From assembly GCA_019454045.1 (NCBI GenBank), contig SKCR01006509.1:163945-227944 (forward strand): a stretch of 64,000 nt of DNA. The letters run 5' to 3'. Within the stretch, counting starts at the first letter, position 1; every line of letters begins with the position of its first letter. Positions 1 to 10,961 of the stretch are shown here, one piece after another. This stretch comes from Zanthoxylum bungeanum (Eukaryota > Streptophyta > Magnoliopsida > Sapindales > Rutaceae). Below the pieces are notes generated by a model, which saw only the letters and a program-made list of their open reading frames with translations, was not told where the DNA came from and ran no database searches. Both the position numbers and the translations under genes were made by a program.

Positions 1-324
1 TGACTCTGGTCCAGAATCTAAGAAACAAAAGACATGATTTGTAATTACTTAACTCTAATCTTTCCCGGTTAGCTGAGATTTATGCAATCTATGAACATCT
101 TGAACATTTGTTTCAATAAAGGCATTTGCATTACTTCTTAGTACATATGTAGGAAATAAACTGCATTGCGAGGGTACCTCTGTCGCTAACTATTCCTCTC
201 ATATTTTACAATTATCCATTTTTCTTGCTCACTCATGCTCTTTATTTTGCTTGGGTTGTCCTTTGCGGATTTTCAACCCAATGAGCCTTTCTTTTTCTTT
301 TTTTCTTTTTTTTTCTTTTTTTAT

Positions 325-765
325 GCAAAATATTGCTTCAGCCTGTCCACGTTGATGAGCTCGGTGAACTCGTTCCCTTCCAAATCTGACAGTCTTACTG
401 CCCCATTCCCCATCACCTTTTTGACTAGGTAGGGCCTTTCCTAATTGGGCATGAATCTTCCCCTTGGGTCCATTATCAGTGGCTTTGACTGCTTGATCAC
501 TATATCACATTCCCTGATCTTGGTGGGATGCACACTCTTGTTAAATGCCCGAGCTAACCTTTGTTGGTATAGCTACATGCGGTACAAGGCCTTTATCATT
601 TTCTCATCCAGTAATGCTAGCTGTTTGAACCTCTGCGAGACCCATTCATGTTCAGGAAATCCTGCCTCTGCTAGTACCCGCATTGATTGTATCTCTATTT
701 CCACTGGTACCACTACCCCCATCCCGTAAACCAAAGCATAGGGTGTGGCTGTTCTACCCCTATCT
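325..765 (-). pseudogene. Integrase C-terminal fragment of element G
   Basis: Minus-strand translation gives the typical end of a plant Ty3/gypsy integrase. Near 730-765 is a frameshifted form of the 'PYALVYGMG' block, then VEIEIQSMRVL and EHEWVSQRFEQLALLDEK. It continues with PLIMDPRGRFMPN, one in-frame stop where a Trp is expected, and ERPYLVKKV, ending in ELINVDRLKQYF around 330. This region tethers integrase to DNA or chromatin in intact elements. The catalytic DDE core is absent because the sequence jumps from the start of RNase H straight to this tail. A long T/TC tract (about 285-325) follows. Family assignment is firm; there is no functional protein. Confidence 0.8.
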
Positions 766-769
766 CATC

Positions 770-1612
770 TGTACCATCATCGCCCCCAGCGCTTCAGGGT
801 TTATGGCCAAATACAACACCAAAGGTTTGCCCGACCTTCGTCTCTGACTTAACCATCATGTCATCCACGTATACCTCAATCTCCTTATGCATCCAGTCGT
901 GGAATAATATAGCGGCCATTTGTTAGTAAGTGGCTCCCGTTGCCGTTCTAACCGAAGTTCTATACCCCCACGGGGCATACGGCAGTTTGTCAGCCTAATC
1001 TTAGCCAATATTTTCTTTATGCCTCTTTTTTTTTTTTTTCTTATTTTCTTCCTTTCTGTCATTCTTCGGTACCGGCACAATGTTGGCTAACTGCTCGGGG
1101 TACTTCACCACCTCTAAGAACCCCACATCTATCTGTTTTTTGACTTCTTTCCTAACCTTTTCGGCCCACTCTGGCCTCATTCTTTGGAGCTTCTGCTTTA
1201 TTGGCCTCATGTTTGGATAAGTTGGTATCATGTGCTAGGCAATACCCTTGTCTACTCCAGACATGTCTTCATAGGACCAGGCGAATACTTTTGCATATTT
1301 TATTAACATTCTCTCTAATTCTTTCCGCTCATCGGAGGTAACCTCACTTGCAATTGAAATTTCCTTGGGGTTTTCACTTGTACCAAGATTAAATGCAACT
1401 GTCTTTGTTGAGTTAATGTCAAATATGCTCATGTCATGCATGTTATGATGCAGACTAACAGGAAAATACTCGAACAAGTAAGCAAAATCAATGTCTTTAT
1501 GATTAATAAATGTAGGATTACAATTAAATAAGTCAGGAAAATAAACATCTTCGCAATTTGCAACCTTGTCTTCTTCCATCTTTTTACTTTCTTCAAGCGT
1601 CAGATTCTCCAA
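770..1612 (-). pseudogene. Reverse transcriptase fragment of element G with internal deletion
   Basis: Minus-strand reading frames at 1235-1612 and 1001-1231 carry the stretch before RT (KVFAWSYEDMSGVD) and the start of RT (KQIDVGFLEVVKYPE, ANIVPVPK). An A/T-rich tract around 1025-1045 interrupts the sequence. RT resumes with GATYQQMAAILFHDWMHKE and the catalytic block VYVDDMMVKS at about 853-880. The first residues of RNase H (LVLYLAINPEALG) follow at about 775-830, then there is a break to the integrase tail. The middle of RT, with the first catalytic Asp region, is deleted. The piece is dead but unambiguous Ty3/gypsy RT. Confidence 0.82.
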
Positions 1613-2099
1613 CTGCTGTAGTTATTCTTCTCATTTATTTTCCTCTTTTGCAACCTCCTCTTTGTCACTGCTCGAGAGGTTTTCCCAAAAATCTCTCCCC
1701 TGCTCTGTTTCATCTTTACTGTTGTTATCCCATATCCCTATGCAAGAGGCTTGGTGGTTGAGAGTTTGGAGGATAAAGCTTTCGGGCAGGCCGGAGTTGA
1801 TCATGTAAGTGGGTGGTGGAACGAAGTGGTAGTTGGGTAAAGGGTTTTTGTGTGTGTTGGGTTATTCTTTTTTCTGGGTCGGGTATCTTATGGGTATCAA
1901 TGAGGTTTTGGATCTCACACCTAAGGCGTGTGCATCTGTCAGTTTCGTGGCCTTTTTTCTAATGGAAGTGACAATATAGGTTTAGGTCGAGGTGGGGTGG
2001 CACAAGGTTTGGAAGTGGTTTAGGTTCTAAGGGTTTTAGGAGTCATTGCCTCTTCAGCTTTTCAAACACCTTTGACAGAGGTCTACCAAAATTTGAGAA

Positions 2100-3045
2100 T
2101 CACCTATTTCCGATGGCGGTGACCTCAGCAGTAGAGGGATTGGTCTCTGAAGGCCCCCCAATGGTCTTTTTATTCTGGCCATAAAACTTTTTGTTCTCGG
2201 CTTCCTCTTCCTCGATATCCATGACAATTTCTCTTAATTGTCGAAAGTCACTAATCATGGAGGTCATCATTCTCAGCTTGTTGTAAATGGAGGGCTTGTT
2301 GCCCTTAATGATCATCTTAATTTGTTCATTCTCTGAGGGTCGTATCTGCATCTTCAAGAGTTGTCTTCTCCAGCGATCCACATAATCTTTGAAGGTCTCT
2401 TATGTCTTCTGCTTGGTGTTTTCTAGGTCACGGAGCGACAAGTCTATCTCCAGGTCCTTGACATATTGGTTCAAAAAAGCCTCCGCTAATGCCCCCCAGT
2501 CATCCCTGATTTTTCTCTCCAGGCCATGATACCATACTACGGGCGCCCCTTCCAGTGACATCCCAAACATCTTCTGCACCTGACGCTTCGAAAAACCCAT
2601 TGAACTCATCACTGAAACATATTGTCGGAGATGGACCCTATGATCTCTGTTCCCATTGAACTTGGCCATGTCAGGCATCTTAAACTAGGGAGGCAGCTGT
2701 TCTTCGAAATTCATTGCATCATAGTCTAACATATATTCGTATTTTTCCTTCAGCTTGCGGGTAACTGACTCTACTTGTTCTCTGAGTTTCTATAACTCTT
2801 CCTGAGGCCCGACTATTCTTCTCGTGGCATACTCAGCCATGTCATCATCAAAAATAGGGATTTCTTCGCTCACCCTATTCGGGGGCACCTCACGTCTTCC
2901 ATCCTCGTTGTTTTTTGTTCCCACTGTGCGAGGTACTGTCAGATTGGCCATAGCTTTGGTCAAAGCTTGTAGCTACTCGAAAATTTTGGTGATGTTGGAC
3001 TCTATTTGATCCATGTGGGAACTTTCACTGTCTGACGCATTCATG
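2100..3045 (-). pseudogene. gag of element G
   Basis: Two minus-strand frames (2400-2678 and 2100-2381) encode a retrotransposon gag domain, with SMGFSKRQVQKMFGMSLEGAPVVWYHGLE and later blocks spread over the fold. The upstream part reads through stops from about 3045 (MNASDSESSHMDQIE, then MANLTVPRTVG and a region rich in acidic residues). The C-terminal part contains KKFYGQNKKTIGG, which recurs in element H at about 44870, showing that the two elements are related. Frameshifts near 2390 and stops near 2685 and 2790 inactivate it. The start is uncertain because a related sequence in H continues upstream with a WVR-x-R motif. Confidence 0.75.
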
Positions 3046-3106
3046 CTTGCTAACCTCTTCTTGACAAGTCTTCCTTCTTCTCTAACCCAACGGATATCTA
3101 TGATGG

Positions 3107-4199
3107 CTATTAAGACAAAGAGTTAACATGATGCGTGTATACATGTGATGCATGAGATACATATGGTTATCAAAACAACATATATCCTTTTGACCTTATT
3201 CCTCCCACACTCGGGGTAAGTCCATTTTTATCCTAGGTATGGCTTATTTTATGCACCAATATGGGGTACACAAAATCGTTCTCTCATACGTTACAAGGGT
3301 GAACCTTGGTTACCTCAGTCCCTTTCCATCGGTGAAAGAAAAAGACCGCCTATTTACAATATTGACTAAGCCTATTATGGGGATCGTGCTATTGTCTAGA
3401 AACGACGGATTGCGCCCTCGGTAATCACGATTTTGGGGATGGAATTGGAGATATCCAAAAGTATACAAATATGTCATAACAATGCGTACTCTTCCTGGAT
3501 AAAAGCCATTGCGGATATCGGACTCATGCGCTTGGCATATTCGGATCATGTTTGGACCTTCTAAGCCCATCAAGGTTTTCATACAAGTTGGCCCATTATC
3601 ATTTTAAAGCGTTCAATCAGATTATCGCGAGGTGCAAACTTGTCCCAGTTGAAAAGGCCCAACATGTTTACACTTTTGCGATAAGGTGGCTAAATAACTT
3701 CAAATAATAAGGGGGCCCAAACACAAGGTGGCCCATCATCATTTTGAAAACTTTTGGCCCAATCATCATAAGATACAAACTCGTCTGAGTTTAAGTGGCC
3801 CAACAAGTTCGTATCCTATGACGAGAGGTCCAAATGGATCCAAATGATAATGGTCCCAAACACAAGCATATGGGTAGCTTCTATAGGACACGTAACTATG
3901 GTTCGTATGTGGGCTTACTAGGGTACGGATAAAGACTCCCGCCGGTGAAGGGTTGCCCACAACTAGGTCTCCCCATTCAAGGGTTCGAGCGACCAAGTAA
4001 ACGCACCTTTTTTATACCCTAGGGTACGTGCCAACGAGTGATGGTTATCATCATATAACGATCCGCCGCCTTGAGTGAAAGTGACTTCACGATACATGAC
4101 GCCATCAGGGTAAAAACGGTATGCAAAATATATGAGACTTGGTTAACCAAAGCCAAAGCCACGGACACTACAAGGCATTGTTTCGGGGTCGATTCTCTA
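3107..4199 (-). other. Leader of element G, no gene
   Basis: About 1.1 kb lies between the primer-binding site and gag. Only short, unrelated open frames occur, and none resembles a known protein. Phrases such as 'cccattatcattttaaagc' recur in the leader of element H (about 45200-45420), so this is conserved noncoding leader sequence. It probably contains packaging or dimerisation signals, which is inference. Confidence 0.55.
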
Positions 4200-4217
4200 T
4201 CCCCAGTGGAGTCACCA
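4200..4217 (-). promoter_or_regulatory. Primer-binding site of element G
   Basis: On the minus strand it reads TGGTGACTCCACTGGGGA, two bases downstream of the LTR end. It matches the site of element H (45784-45801) except for one base. It resembles the tRNA-Arg-primed site of Ogre/Tat elements. Confidence 0.7.
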
Positions 4218-5404
4218 TCTGTAGGAGCGAAGTAGGGTTTATCGTTATGTCTATAATGCTCGGTGACAATGACACTGTTGGGCTCGCAACCCATAGAGAG
4301 TACGAAGTAGCCTACAGAGGACTAAACCGGAGAATAAATGAGTCGTCACCCAGTGTGAACTGGGAAAAGATTTAAGGCCGCACTCACCCTTCACAAGGGA
4401 AGACCTCAAATCGTTGGGTTCAGAATGGTCCCTTACTTATGCCAGTATAATGGACGGGTTCACACAATGGTATAACCAAGTCTTATGCGGTTCATGCAAG
4501 ATAATTCAAATAAACACACAAATTTGCACACCCATAAACATTAATATAACAAAAGAAAATTAAATTAATAAATATAAGGTACAATAATAAGAGTAATAAT
4601 AATCAATAGCAAATAAAGCGTCAATAAATAAATAGCGAATAAAAAGTGGGGTTAGTCACGCATATATGGGTATTTCCCAAGTGGTACGTGAAGTTGTATC
4701 CCAAGTACAGACCGCACTACCGTCAATTCGGATTCGGCTACGGAATTTATGTCTGGGTTTCCATCTGATATACCACAAGGGATAATACCATACGTCATCA
4801 TTAATGCAATGTAAATAAAAAATAGACATGAAATAATATAATAATGCATATGCGGATAATGAACAAATAAAATAAAGGTGAAATAATAAAATAACGATAA
4901 ATAGACAAAAAGATAAATAACGAAACTAAATGCGAAATAATAAAATAACGAGGAAAGCGAATAAATAAATAAAAAGATAAATAACACTAAATAGATAAAA
5001 ATAAATAAATAATAAAATGCCGAAGAAGAAAAAAATAACGTGACCAGAAATTCGACCGTCTTTAATATATGACTTCGCATACCCAGCTGGATGTATTTCA
5101 CGTCCAGCCAGGCATGCCGCGTCCGGAACTATAAAATAAGTATGATAAAGGGTGCCTTAGGTCTTACCTTTTAAGTTGTTTTCTCGAAAGTACGTTAAAC
5201 TGTCGCCGGAAGAATTGAAGGTTTACTGTTTCTGGTTGCTGGTCGCTGTTTTCTGGTTGCTGTTTTTTTGGCTTGCTGTTTCGGTTTCTGCTCACTGTTT
5301 TTGCTATTTTTGGCTGTTGTTTTTCGGTAATTTGGCTATTGTTTTGGGGGCTGTTTTGTTCAATTTTTTGTGGTTGTTTGGTGGCTGGATTGTTTGGTTT
5401 TCTG

Positions 5405-5535
5405 GTTGGTATTTTTGGTGTTGGTTGTTCACGGTAATTGGCTGGTATTTTGGTGTTTTTGTTCACGGTAATTGGCTGGTATTTTTGGTGGTGTTCATGG
5501 TAATTGGCTGGTATTTTTGGCGAATGACTGTTTTG
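5405..5535. repeat. Minisatellite in LTR of element G, period about 39-45 bp
   Basis: The phrase 'cacggtaattggctggtatt' occurs at about 5431 and 5466, with a variant near 5498, each followed by a G/T-rich stretch 'ttttggtg'. It is part of the G/T-skewed section 5220-5760 of the LTR. Open frames across it are repeat artefacts. Confidence 0.75.
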
Positions 5536-5602
5536 GTCAGTGGTGGACTGCTGCTTTAGTGTTTGTTGCTGCTTGGTTGTTTTAATGTTTTAGTTATGGC
5601 TT

Positions 5603-5750
5603 TTTTGTTGGTTTGTGTTTGTTGTTTCGGCTGGTTGTGTTTTTGTTGGTTTGTGTTTGTTGTTTCGGCTGGTTGTGTTTTTGTTGGTTTGTGTTTGTTG
5701 TTTCGGCTGGTTTGTTTTTGTTGGTTTGTGTTTGGTTGTTTGTCTTCACG
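5603..5750. repeat. 38-bp minisatellite in LTR of element G
   Basis: Three and a half copies of a unit containing 'gttggtttgtgtttgttg' and 'tttcggctgg' start at 5607, 5645, 5683 and 5720 (periods 38, 38, 37). Copies are nearly identical, so the expansion is recent. Confidence 0.85.
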
Positions 5751-6390
5751 TTTTTGGCTTGGTTTGTGGGCTGGTATTGCCGTGAAAGAAGAAGAATAGA
5801 GAGATAGACTTAGGTTTTTTTTGTGATGTTCTTTGCCATGTCCAGTCCTCATTTTGGTGATGATTTGGTGTTCCTTTTATAATGTTTTGGATGGATCACC
5901 AAAAAGGGAAACAAATCATGGAAAATTATTTTGGAATATTATCTTACAAATTTGGTAATGGAGATCTCAAATCTTTTTAATTGGAAAGTCTTGATGAGGG
6001 AATTTGAGCATGTGTTTTGCATGGGATTTCAAATCTTTGTTAAATTGGAAAGTGATTTGAGGGGATTTGCACTTGTGAATTGCATGAGATTTTCTTATTT
6101 TGGGCGTGTATGGCATGGGTTGCACGGTAATGGGCGTGTATGGCATGGGCCGTGTGGATGGGTTGTATAGGTTTTCATGGGTTTTAGGGGTTTTGGGCAG
6201 AGGCTAAGGTTTGAAAAAGAAACTAACTGAGCGAATCCGAGGCTGGCTAGTGAGTCAGAATCCAATGAGGTGCTAATTTTGGAGGTTTTCTTTCCTTCCG
6301 GCATTCGTTTCCCTTGACTTCCGTAAATTTTCAAGTAGTGCCTCCAAACGAGGCTCGTCATTGGGCTTATACAAAAATGCAGTGTCTACA

Positions 6391-7690
6391 GATGGATTGT
6401 TAAACATATATGATGACCTCGACTTGTATTGTTCAGAAAGGTCGTTCGTGTTCTTCGTGAATTCGGAGGTGGCCAAATTGCGTACATATTAGCTAGGCTT
6501 ATATGACGAACGTGTCTGAACTTAGAGAGTCTTAATATGAAGTGTACTCGTTGAGCACTTGGGTAGCCGATTAATTATCAACTAAGATAATCAAGAGTCC
6601 TAATATTGGATAATATTGATTATTTACTTTGACCAAATTGGATTAATTCAATAATTACACAAGGGCTTAATTATAAAATCATAATTATCTCTACCATTTG
6701 AAGATATTATAGTAATTGTAAGTATTTAATAATATGTAGTTTTGGCTTGATTTAATTGGATTAAAACAAATTGGATAACATTCAACTAATCCATTACATA
6801 ACCATTGGCTTGATTTAATTGGATTAAATTAAAGTGACAATGGAGATTAATCACACTTAATTATACATATTTGGATAAATTAGATTAAGCCCATATAAAA
6901 GTTGATTAGAACTTTTATTAATTAAAAATTACTTAAGTGTTGCTATAAATAACTAGTTTTAGGAAGATTTTAATTAAGCTTGAGAAATCTAAATACAAGC
7001 AAGAATTAGAGAAATTATCATAAGTTATCGAAGTGTTTATAGAGGTTTTGTGAGATCTCTACAACATTACAATTAGGAGAAATCAAGATTGGATCTTGGA
7101 GTGAAACTTGCTAGCATTAGAATCAAGATTAGATCTTAGAGTAAAGCTTGCTAACTTTGGAATTTCTCCAAAACATTTCAATAAGGAGAAGTATATTGGA
7201 TCTTTGAGTCAACCTTGCTAGGTAAGTTTGATCTTCTCCAAAAACTATATTTTTCATTAGTGAGACATATAGTGATGAATTATGTATTATATAGATAATG
7301 TTGAAATTAGGCTAATTAATTGTGCTATGATGCTTTGGAAGTATAAACACAATATGCTTGTAATTGGGTCAAAATATTTATGTTAGACATAAACATAAAA
7401 TTAGAGTTTGGAACTCTAGATAATAGCTTAGAGCTAAGGCTACCATTCTAGAATCACTTGACCATCTTTGGGTGACCTAAAATTATTTACGAGAAACTTC
7501 ATTGTAGGATTCTAATTTGGTTTGTGTTTTGGATTCAAAATTTACGCAAGTGTGTATTTAGAATAAATTTATATTTTTGTAAAAATATTTGATATTTTGA
7601 AAATTTTCTATAACATGTGTTGATGTTTATTTTGATGTTAAAATTAATTTTGAGTGTTTTGAAAGTGTTTAGGGAAGATCGGAATAAATT
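6391..7690 (+). repeat. Partial LTR of family D, interrupted by element G
   Basis: This is the reverse complement of much of 28350-29580. Matching landmarks are the 'cgacttgtattgttcagaaag' area near 6420 (pairs with about 29550) and 'ggtttgtgttttggattcaaaa' near 7520 (pairs with about 28490). Its start lies beyond element G, outside the window. Homology fades near 7675-7695, where gypsy C coding sequence takes over. No coding sequence is present. Confidence 0.7.
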
Positions 7691-7910
7691 AGGGTAAAAT
7701 ACCATAATTCCTTCAGCTCTATTTCCAGAGAGCTGAATGGCTTTTGAAAAACAAATGAAATGACACACATGCTTGATATCCATAGGTTATACCTATTTCT
7801 ACTGCATGGGGCACTGATCCAACCATAGGTGTCCCACATCCGCCCCAATAATTTTCTAGCTGTCATAACTAATGACAAGGTTATTACCTTATAGGCGAGT
7901 ATCTAGTTTC
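7690..7910 (-). pseudogene. RNase H fragment of gypsy C, left of Athila B
   Basis: On the minus strand the sequence directly left of Athila B reads ETRYSPI and then, frameshifted, LVMTARKL. This is the continuation of the RNase H sequence VYYSSKTLLDV that stops at 15805 on the other side. Removing 7916-15799 and one copy of AACAT restores the typical RNase H block, so 7690-7910 and 15805-16920 were once contiguous. The rest of the fragment is divergent and includes stops. Confidence 0.65.
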
Positions 7911-7915
7911 AACAT

Positions 7916-9053
7916 TGACCGGCGTAATCACACACGTATAACGCAAGCGCACGTATCGTTCAAGTAGTATAAAAGTATCGATCCCAAGAGGACTTAATGC
8001 CTAAGCTATTAATTTATGAAGTTAAATGTTTACAAGTATCTAATGGATTAATTGTTTGATTTGAAGGTGATTTTAAATTTAAAACAAGTAAATAAAATTG
8101 CACAAAAGTTGATTTAGGAAAATTCAATTTTAAAACTACTCAGGGTTGTGAATCCTTCCAATATCATTTTTAAAGATGAAGTGGTTATCTTACGGTTGTG
8201 TAATATATTGGTTTATTAACCTGGAACACGAAATTATGTAAAAGCCTCTTCCGATGGTCAGATACAAACACCTAGAGTAACCCAATTAATCATATTCATA
8301 TGTCAATTAAGTTATCTGAATTCATTAAGATTAAGTTCCAATTATGGCTACCCCCGCCCAACAGGTATATTCCTATCCTGTAAGGAAATCTATTAAAGTG
8401 TTATCTATCCTCAAGGAAGACCGTGGACTATTAAGTCTAAGGTCTTAAACCTAAAATCTTATTTCCAAGTCCATTTTAAGTTTACCGAATCAATCTTATT
8501 AATGGCCAGTTAACAAGATGCATTAAGACTAAGGCTCAATAAATAAACATTTATATTACCCAAACCGTAATTTAACCATTTATAAACCGGTGATATTGGA
8601 CTTCATCACAACCCCAGATAACTAACTTAGTTACGACACATAACTAGGGCTGGTTAAAAGTTAAATAAAATAAAAGATATAAAGTAAATTGCTGGAAATT
8701 AAATACTGAAAAGTAAATTGCTGAAAAGTAAATTTCTGAAAAGTAAATTGCTAAAAAGTAAATTGCTGAAAAGTAAATAAAGTAAAAGTACAATAAAAGA
8801 TAATGCTGGGGTTAGAGGATCCACTTTTATTACTACTATTTTAGATATCTCCCTTAATATAATATATTAACTTTGCGTGATAATTATCAACAAGCCATAT
8901 AGGCGGTATCTTAATTAAGTCAAATTAATAATTAATTACCAACCGACCAACCAGGCGGTATCCATGCTTAGTCAGGTTAAAACCAATTTATAATTAATTA
9001 CCAACCGACCAATATGGCGGTATCCTCGTTAAGTCAGGTTTTAAATAGTTATT
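7916..9053 (-). repeat. 3' LTR of Athila B, truncated
   Basis: Near-identical to 13850-14957, beginning TGACCGGCGTAATCACAC and including the repeated 'accaaccgaccaatatggcgg' phrases. It breaks at 9053, exactly where a copia LTR terminus (TGTTAG) begins. The first roughly 840 bp of the LTR (minus-strand sense), with the TATA box, are missing. A short array of 'aaaagtaaattgctg' (about 8690-8780) has five to six copies here but three in the other LTR. Confidence 0.85.
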
Positions 9054-9590
9054 TGTTAGTGTCCTACATATGCCCAAGGTCTCTAAACATTGATTTGTGT
9101 GTGAATAATTCAAGAAGAGTTGCGGAAAAACTCACATTGAATGGATGAGAAAATTCAAAACTTTCTTTGTTGTTGAAGCTCCAAGCTTTGCATTTGAGTT
9201 CCAAACTCTTGGGTGAGTTTCCCTATCACCTTAAAAAGACTCATTTAAGTGCTAGCTTGAACAAATAATTGAAGCAAAATTTTCCCTTCCGAAGGGTGAG
9301 AAATTCAACTATGAGAGAGGGAAAAAGAGAGATGATGAATAGTGATTTTAAGTTTCCAAAACTTGTTTCAAAAATTGTGTTGTGAGTTGACAAAAAGATG
9401 CCTTTTAAATGCCAACTACTTCCATTACAAATAGTGACAAGTGATGTAAGTAAAATGGGTCCTACCACTTTCAAATTCTAAATTTGAGTTGGTTTACACC
9501 ACACATTTTGGACCTGGATTCGTTTAATCTGACTAAACAAATTTTTCGTCGCTAAATAATTAAATCCAATTTAATTAAATAATTATAAAA
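9054..9590 (-). repeat. Truncated copia LTR (copia-A/B family)
   Basis: Starts TGTTAGTGTCC and follows the copia-A LTR (35930 on) through recognisable blocks: 'tgtgtgaataa', 'gcggaaaaactcacat', 'ccaagcttt', 'gggtgagtttccctatcacctt' and 'gtgctagc'. It ends inside the AT-rich zone, just after an AATTAAAT-CCA-ATTTAATT inverted repeat, and runs into the LOG fragment. One end is intact and the other lost, so insertion was followed by deletion. The frame at 9241-9474 is not a gene. Confidence 0.7.
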
Positions 9591-10074
9591 TCTCATTTCT
9601 CCGGGCATCATCAAGAAATACACAAAGAAAATCATAAAATCTATCAGCGTTAAATAGTCCAATCGATTTCTGGTGTATGTTCAATTTCGCCCAAGATAGC
9701 ACTGTAAAAATCTTCTCCAATGTGCCCAACCCTCCTGGCAAAGCAATAAAAACATCAGCACGGTTAATCATTTCCACCAGTTGTTCAGAAAAACCTAGTA
9801 CGATTAGTTCCTAACAGTTTGATGATCCTATCAGATTCGCCTCCGTAAAAGGTTTTGGGATGATTCCCAAGACTTGACTGCCTCATTCCTGTACAGCCTT
9901 TGAAACGATCCCCATTAGTCCAAGATTGCCACCGCCATAAACTAGGTGCATATTCCTTTCAGCTAAGACTCGACCCAATTCATGTGCTGCCGCTACGTAT
10001 TATGGCTTAATACCAATACTAGTACCACAAAAGACACAGATATTTACAACTCGTCTTCTTGAAGTGGCTTCCAT
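9590..10074 (-). pseudogene. LOG-like reading frame carried by Athila B, C-terminally truncated
   Basis: The minus strand from ATG at 10074 encodes MEATSRRR, then [18 protein letters not shown] and the hallmark PGGLGTLEK, followed by VLSWAKLNIHQKSIGLFNAD. This is the fold of plant LOG enzymes, which release active cytokinin from its riboside monophosphate. In-frame stops occur in the KP-stop-YVAA, VQE-stop-GSQ and NC-stop-ELI contexts. The residue that aligns with the catalytic Arg of LOG is Gln (EQLVEM), and the last Glu of PGGxGTxxE is Lys. The C-terminus is cut off at 9590 by copia LTR sequence. There are no introns, although plant LOG genes have several. The better copy is at 43095-43717. 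Confidence 0.85.
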
Positions 10075-10335
10075 TTTTATGTATTTCTTTCTCAGCTCTG
10101 AATACCTTCAAAAGTGCAATGATGAGTTGAATTTATAGAACCTGAAAAAGGGTGAGTAACAATAGCACTAGTATCTTCCAAAGGACGATTAGTAGCAAAA
10201 CAATAAATCGTGAAAGGTCAAAAAGTCTGGATCATGTCGGAGAAAATAAAAGAAAATAATAAAACAAATCACAATTATTAGGAAAAGATAAAGAGATATA
10301 ATATTTACAAGAAAGTAACAGCTTGATTGACGTCT
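10075..10335 (-). other. Region upstream of the LOG copy in Athila B
   Basis: Aligns with 43720-44040 in element H ('gagttgaatttatagaacctgaaaaa' against 'gctgaatttatagtacttaaaaaa', read in short blocks). It contains one 'gtctggatcatgtc' unit where H has three related units. No reading frame. It could serve as leader or promoter for LOG, which is inference. Confidence 0.45.
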
Positions 10336-10339
10336 ATGC

Positions 10340-10880
10340 GTCAGGGACAAGCTTCCCATCCAATTTTCTTATAAATTGGCAAACATGGTCTTTTTGAGTC
10401 AGATTCCCGAGACTTAACTGTTATCTTTCTTTACAGAATTGTGTATATAACATGTGATTAGCGTGATGCATATATCCACTGGGATGCATCTCAAGAGTCT
10501 TAGATATGTCATCTAAAGACTCCTTACTTAAGCCGTCCCTAATGAATTTAATTTTATATTCATGGTTATCAGACACCATTCCTAAAGAACAACAACGAGT
10601 ATTACATGTCTTACGAGCACATTTGTAACAAACACCCATCTTTTTAGCTTTTCACTTTTTAGCATAGGTGTTTTTTCCTAAACCAGACAGATGTGAAACA
10701 AAAGAGTCAGAAGACTCACCTGCCAATTAGACCCGTGCTTCAATAAGCCAACGAATGTCATTAGGAATACCTTTGATCATCAGAAGTCTCATCCGTTCCA
10801 AGCGAGCTTTGTAGACTTTCATCAGCGAGTTTTGAGGGAGAGAATGAAATTGCTTGTGAAGATTTACGAAAACTTATTCC
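10340..10880 (-). pseudogene. Small Cys-rich accessory reading frame of Athila B
   Basis: A 72-codon open frame (10421-10639) starts MGVCYKCARKTCNTRCC, which looks like a zinc-binding cluster, and continues with FIRDGLSKESLDDI and EMHPSGYMHHANHMLYTQFC. The same frame extends upstream through a few stops to about 10880 (SLPQNSLMKVYKARLERMR) and downstream to about 10340 (HVCQFIRKLDGKLVPDA). A decayed relative (ETHPNEL...RIEYT) lies in element H near 44080-44130, also just upstream of LOG. I do not recognise the family. It may be an extra ORF of the element or a second captured gene. Reading is certain, function unknown. Confidence 0.5.
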
Positions 10881-10961
10881 ATCCTGAAATCTGACTTTAC
10901 CTACACAAATTAAACACACAAAAATAAAACACACCAGATCACAATATATACAGAAATTGCA

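Larger units (their letters stand above)
1..6390 (-). mobile_element. Tat/Ogre-like Ty3/gypsy element 'G', 5' part (3' LTR lies outside the window)
   Basis: A minus-strand LTR retrotransposon. Read from the right, the order is LTR (4220-6390), primer-binding site (4200-4217), leader, gag (about 3045-2100), RT (about 1612-770) and integrase C-terminus (about 765-325). The primer-binding site reads TGGTGACTCCACTGGGGA, close to the tRNA-Arg-type site known for Ogre/Tat elements. The protein order gag-RT-integrase is that of Ty3/gypsy. Much of RT, all of RNase H beyond its first residues and the integrase core are missing, so it cannot move by itself. Positions 1-230 carry no recognisable reading frame and should be the spacer towards a 3' LTR left of the window. 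Assignment to Tat/Ogre is inference from the binding site, the 2.2-kb LTR and the protein style. Confidence 0.8.
4220..6390 (-). repeat. 5' LTR of element G
   Basis: The LTR begins (plus strand) TGTAGGAGCG just beyond the primer-binding site and ends GCAGTGTCTACA at 6390, giving TG...CA ends on the minus strand. It shares blocks with the element H LTR, such as the stretch around 4640-4790 (pairs with about 37990-38095) and the terminus AAAAATGCARTGYCTACA. The sequence right of it (6391 on) is an interrupted family-D LTR, as expected for an insertion. Open frames inside it, such as 4652-5101, are low-complexity and not genes. Confidence 0.8.

Noticed and set aside
4652..5101. 149-codon minus-strand frame rich in Phe, Tyr and Ile
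   Set aside because: Low-complexity translation of 'aataaataaat' repeats in an LTR.
5176..5852. Trp/Phe/Val-rich and Gln/Asn/Lys-rich open frames resembling membrane or prion-like proteins
   Set aside because: Both come from the G/T-rich minisatellites of the element G LTR.
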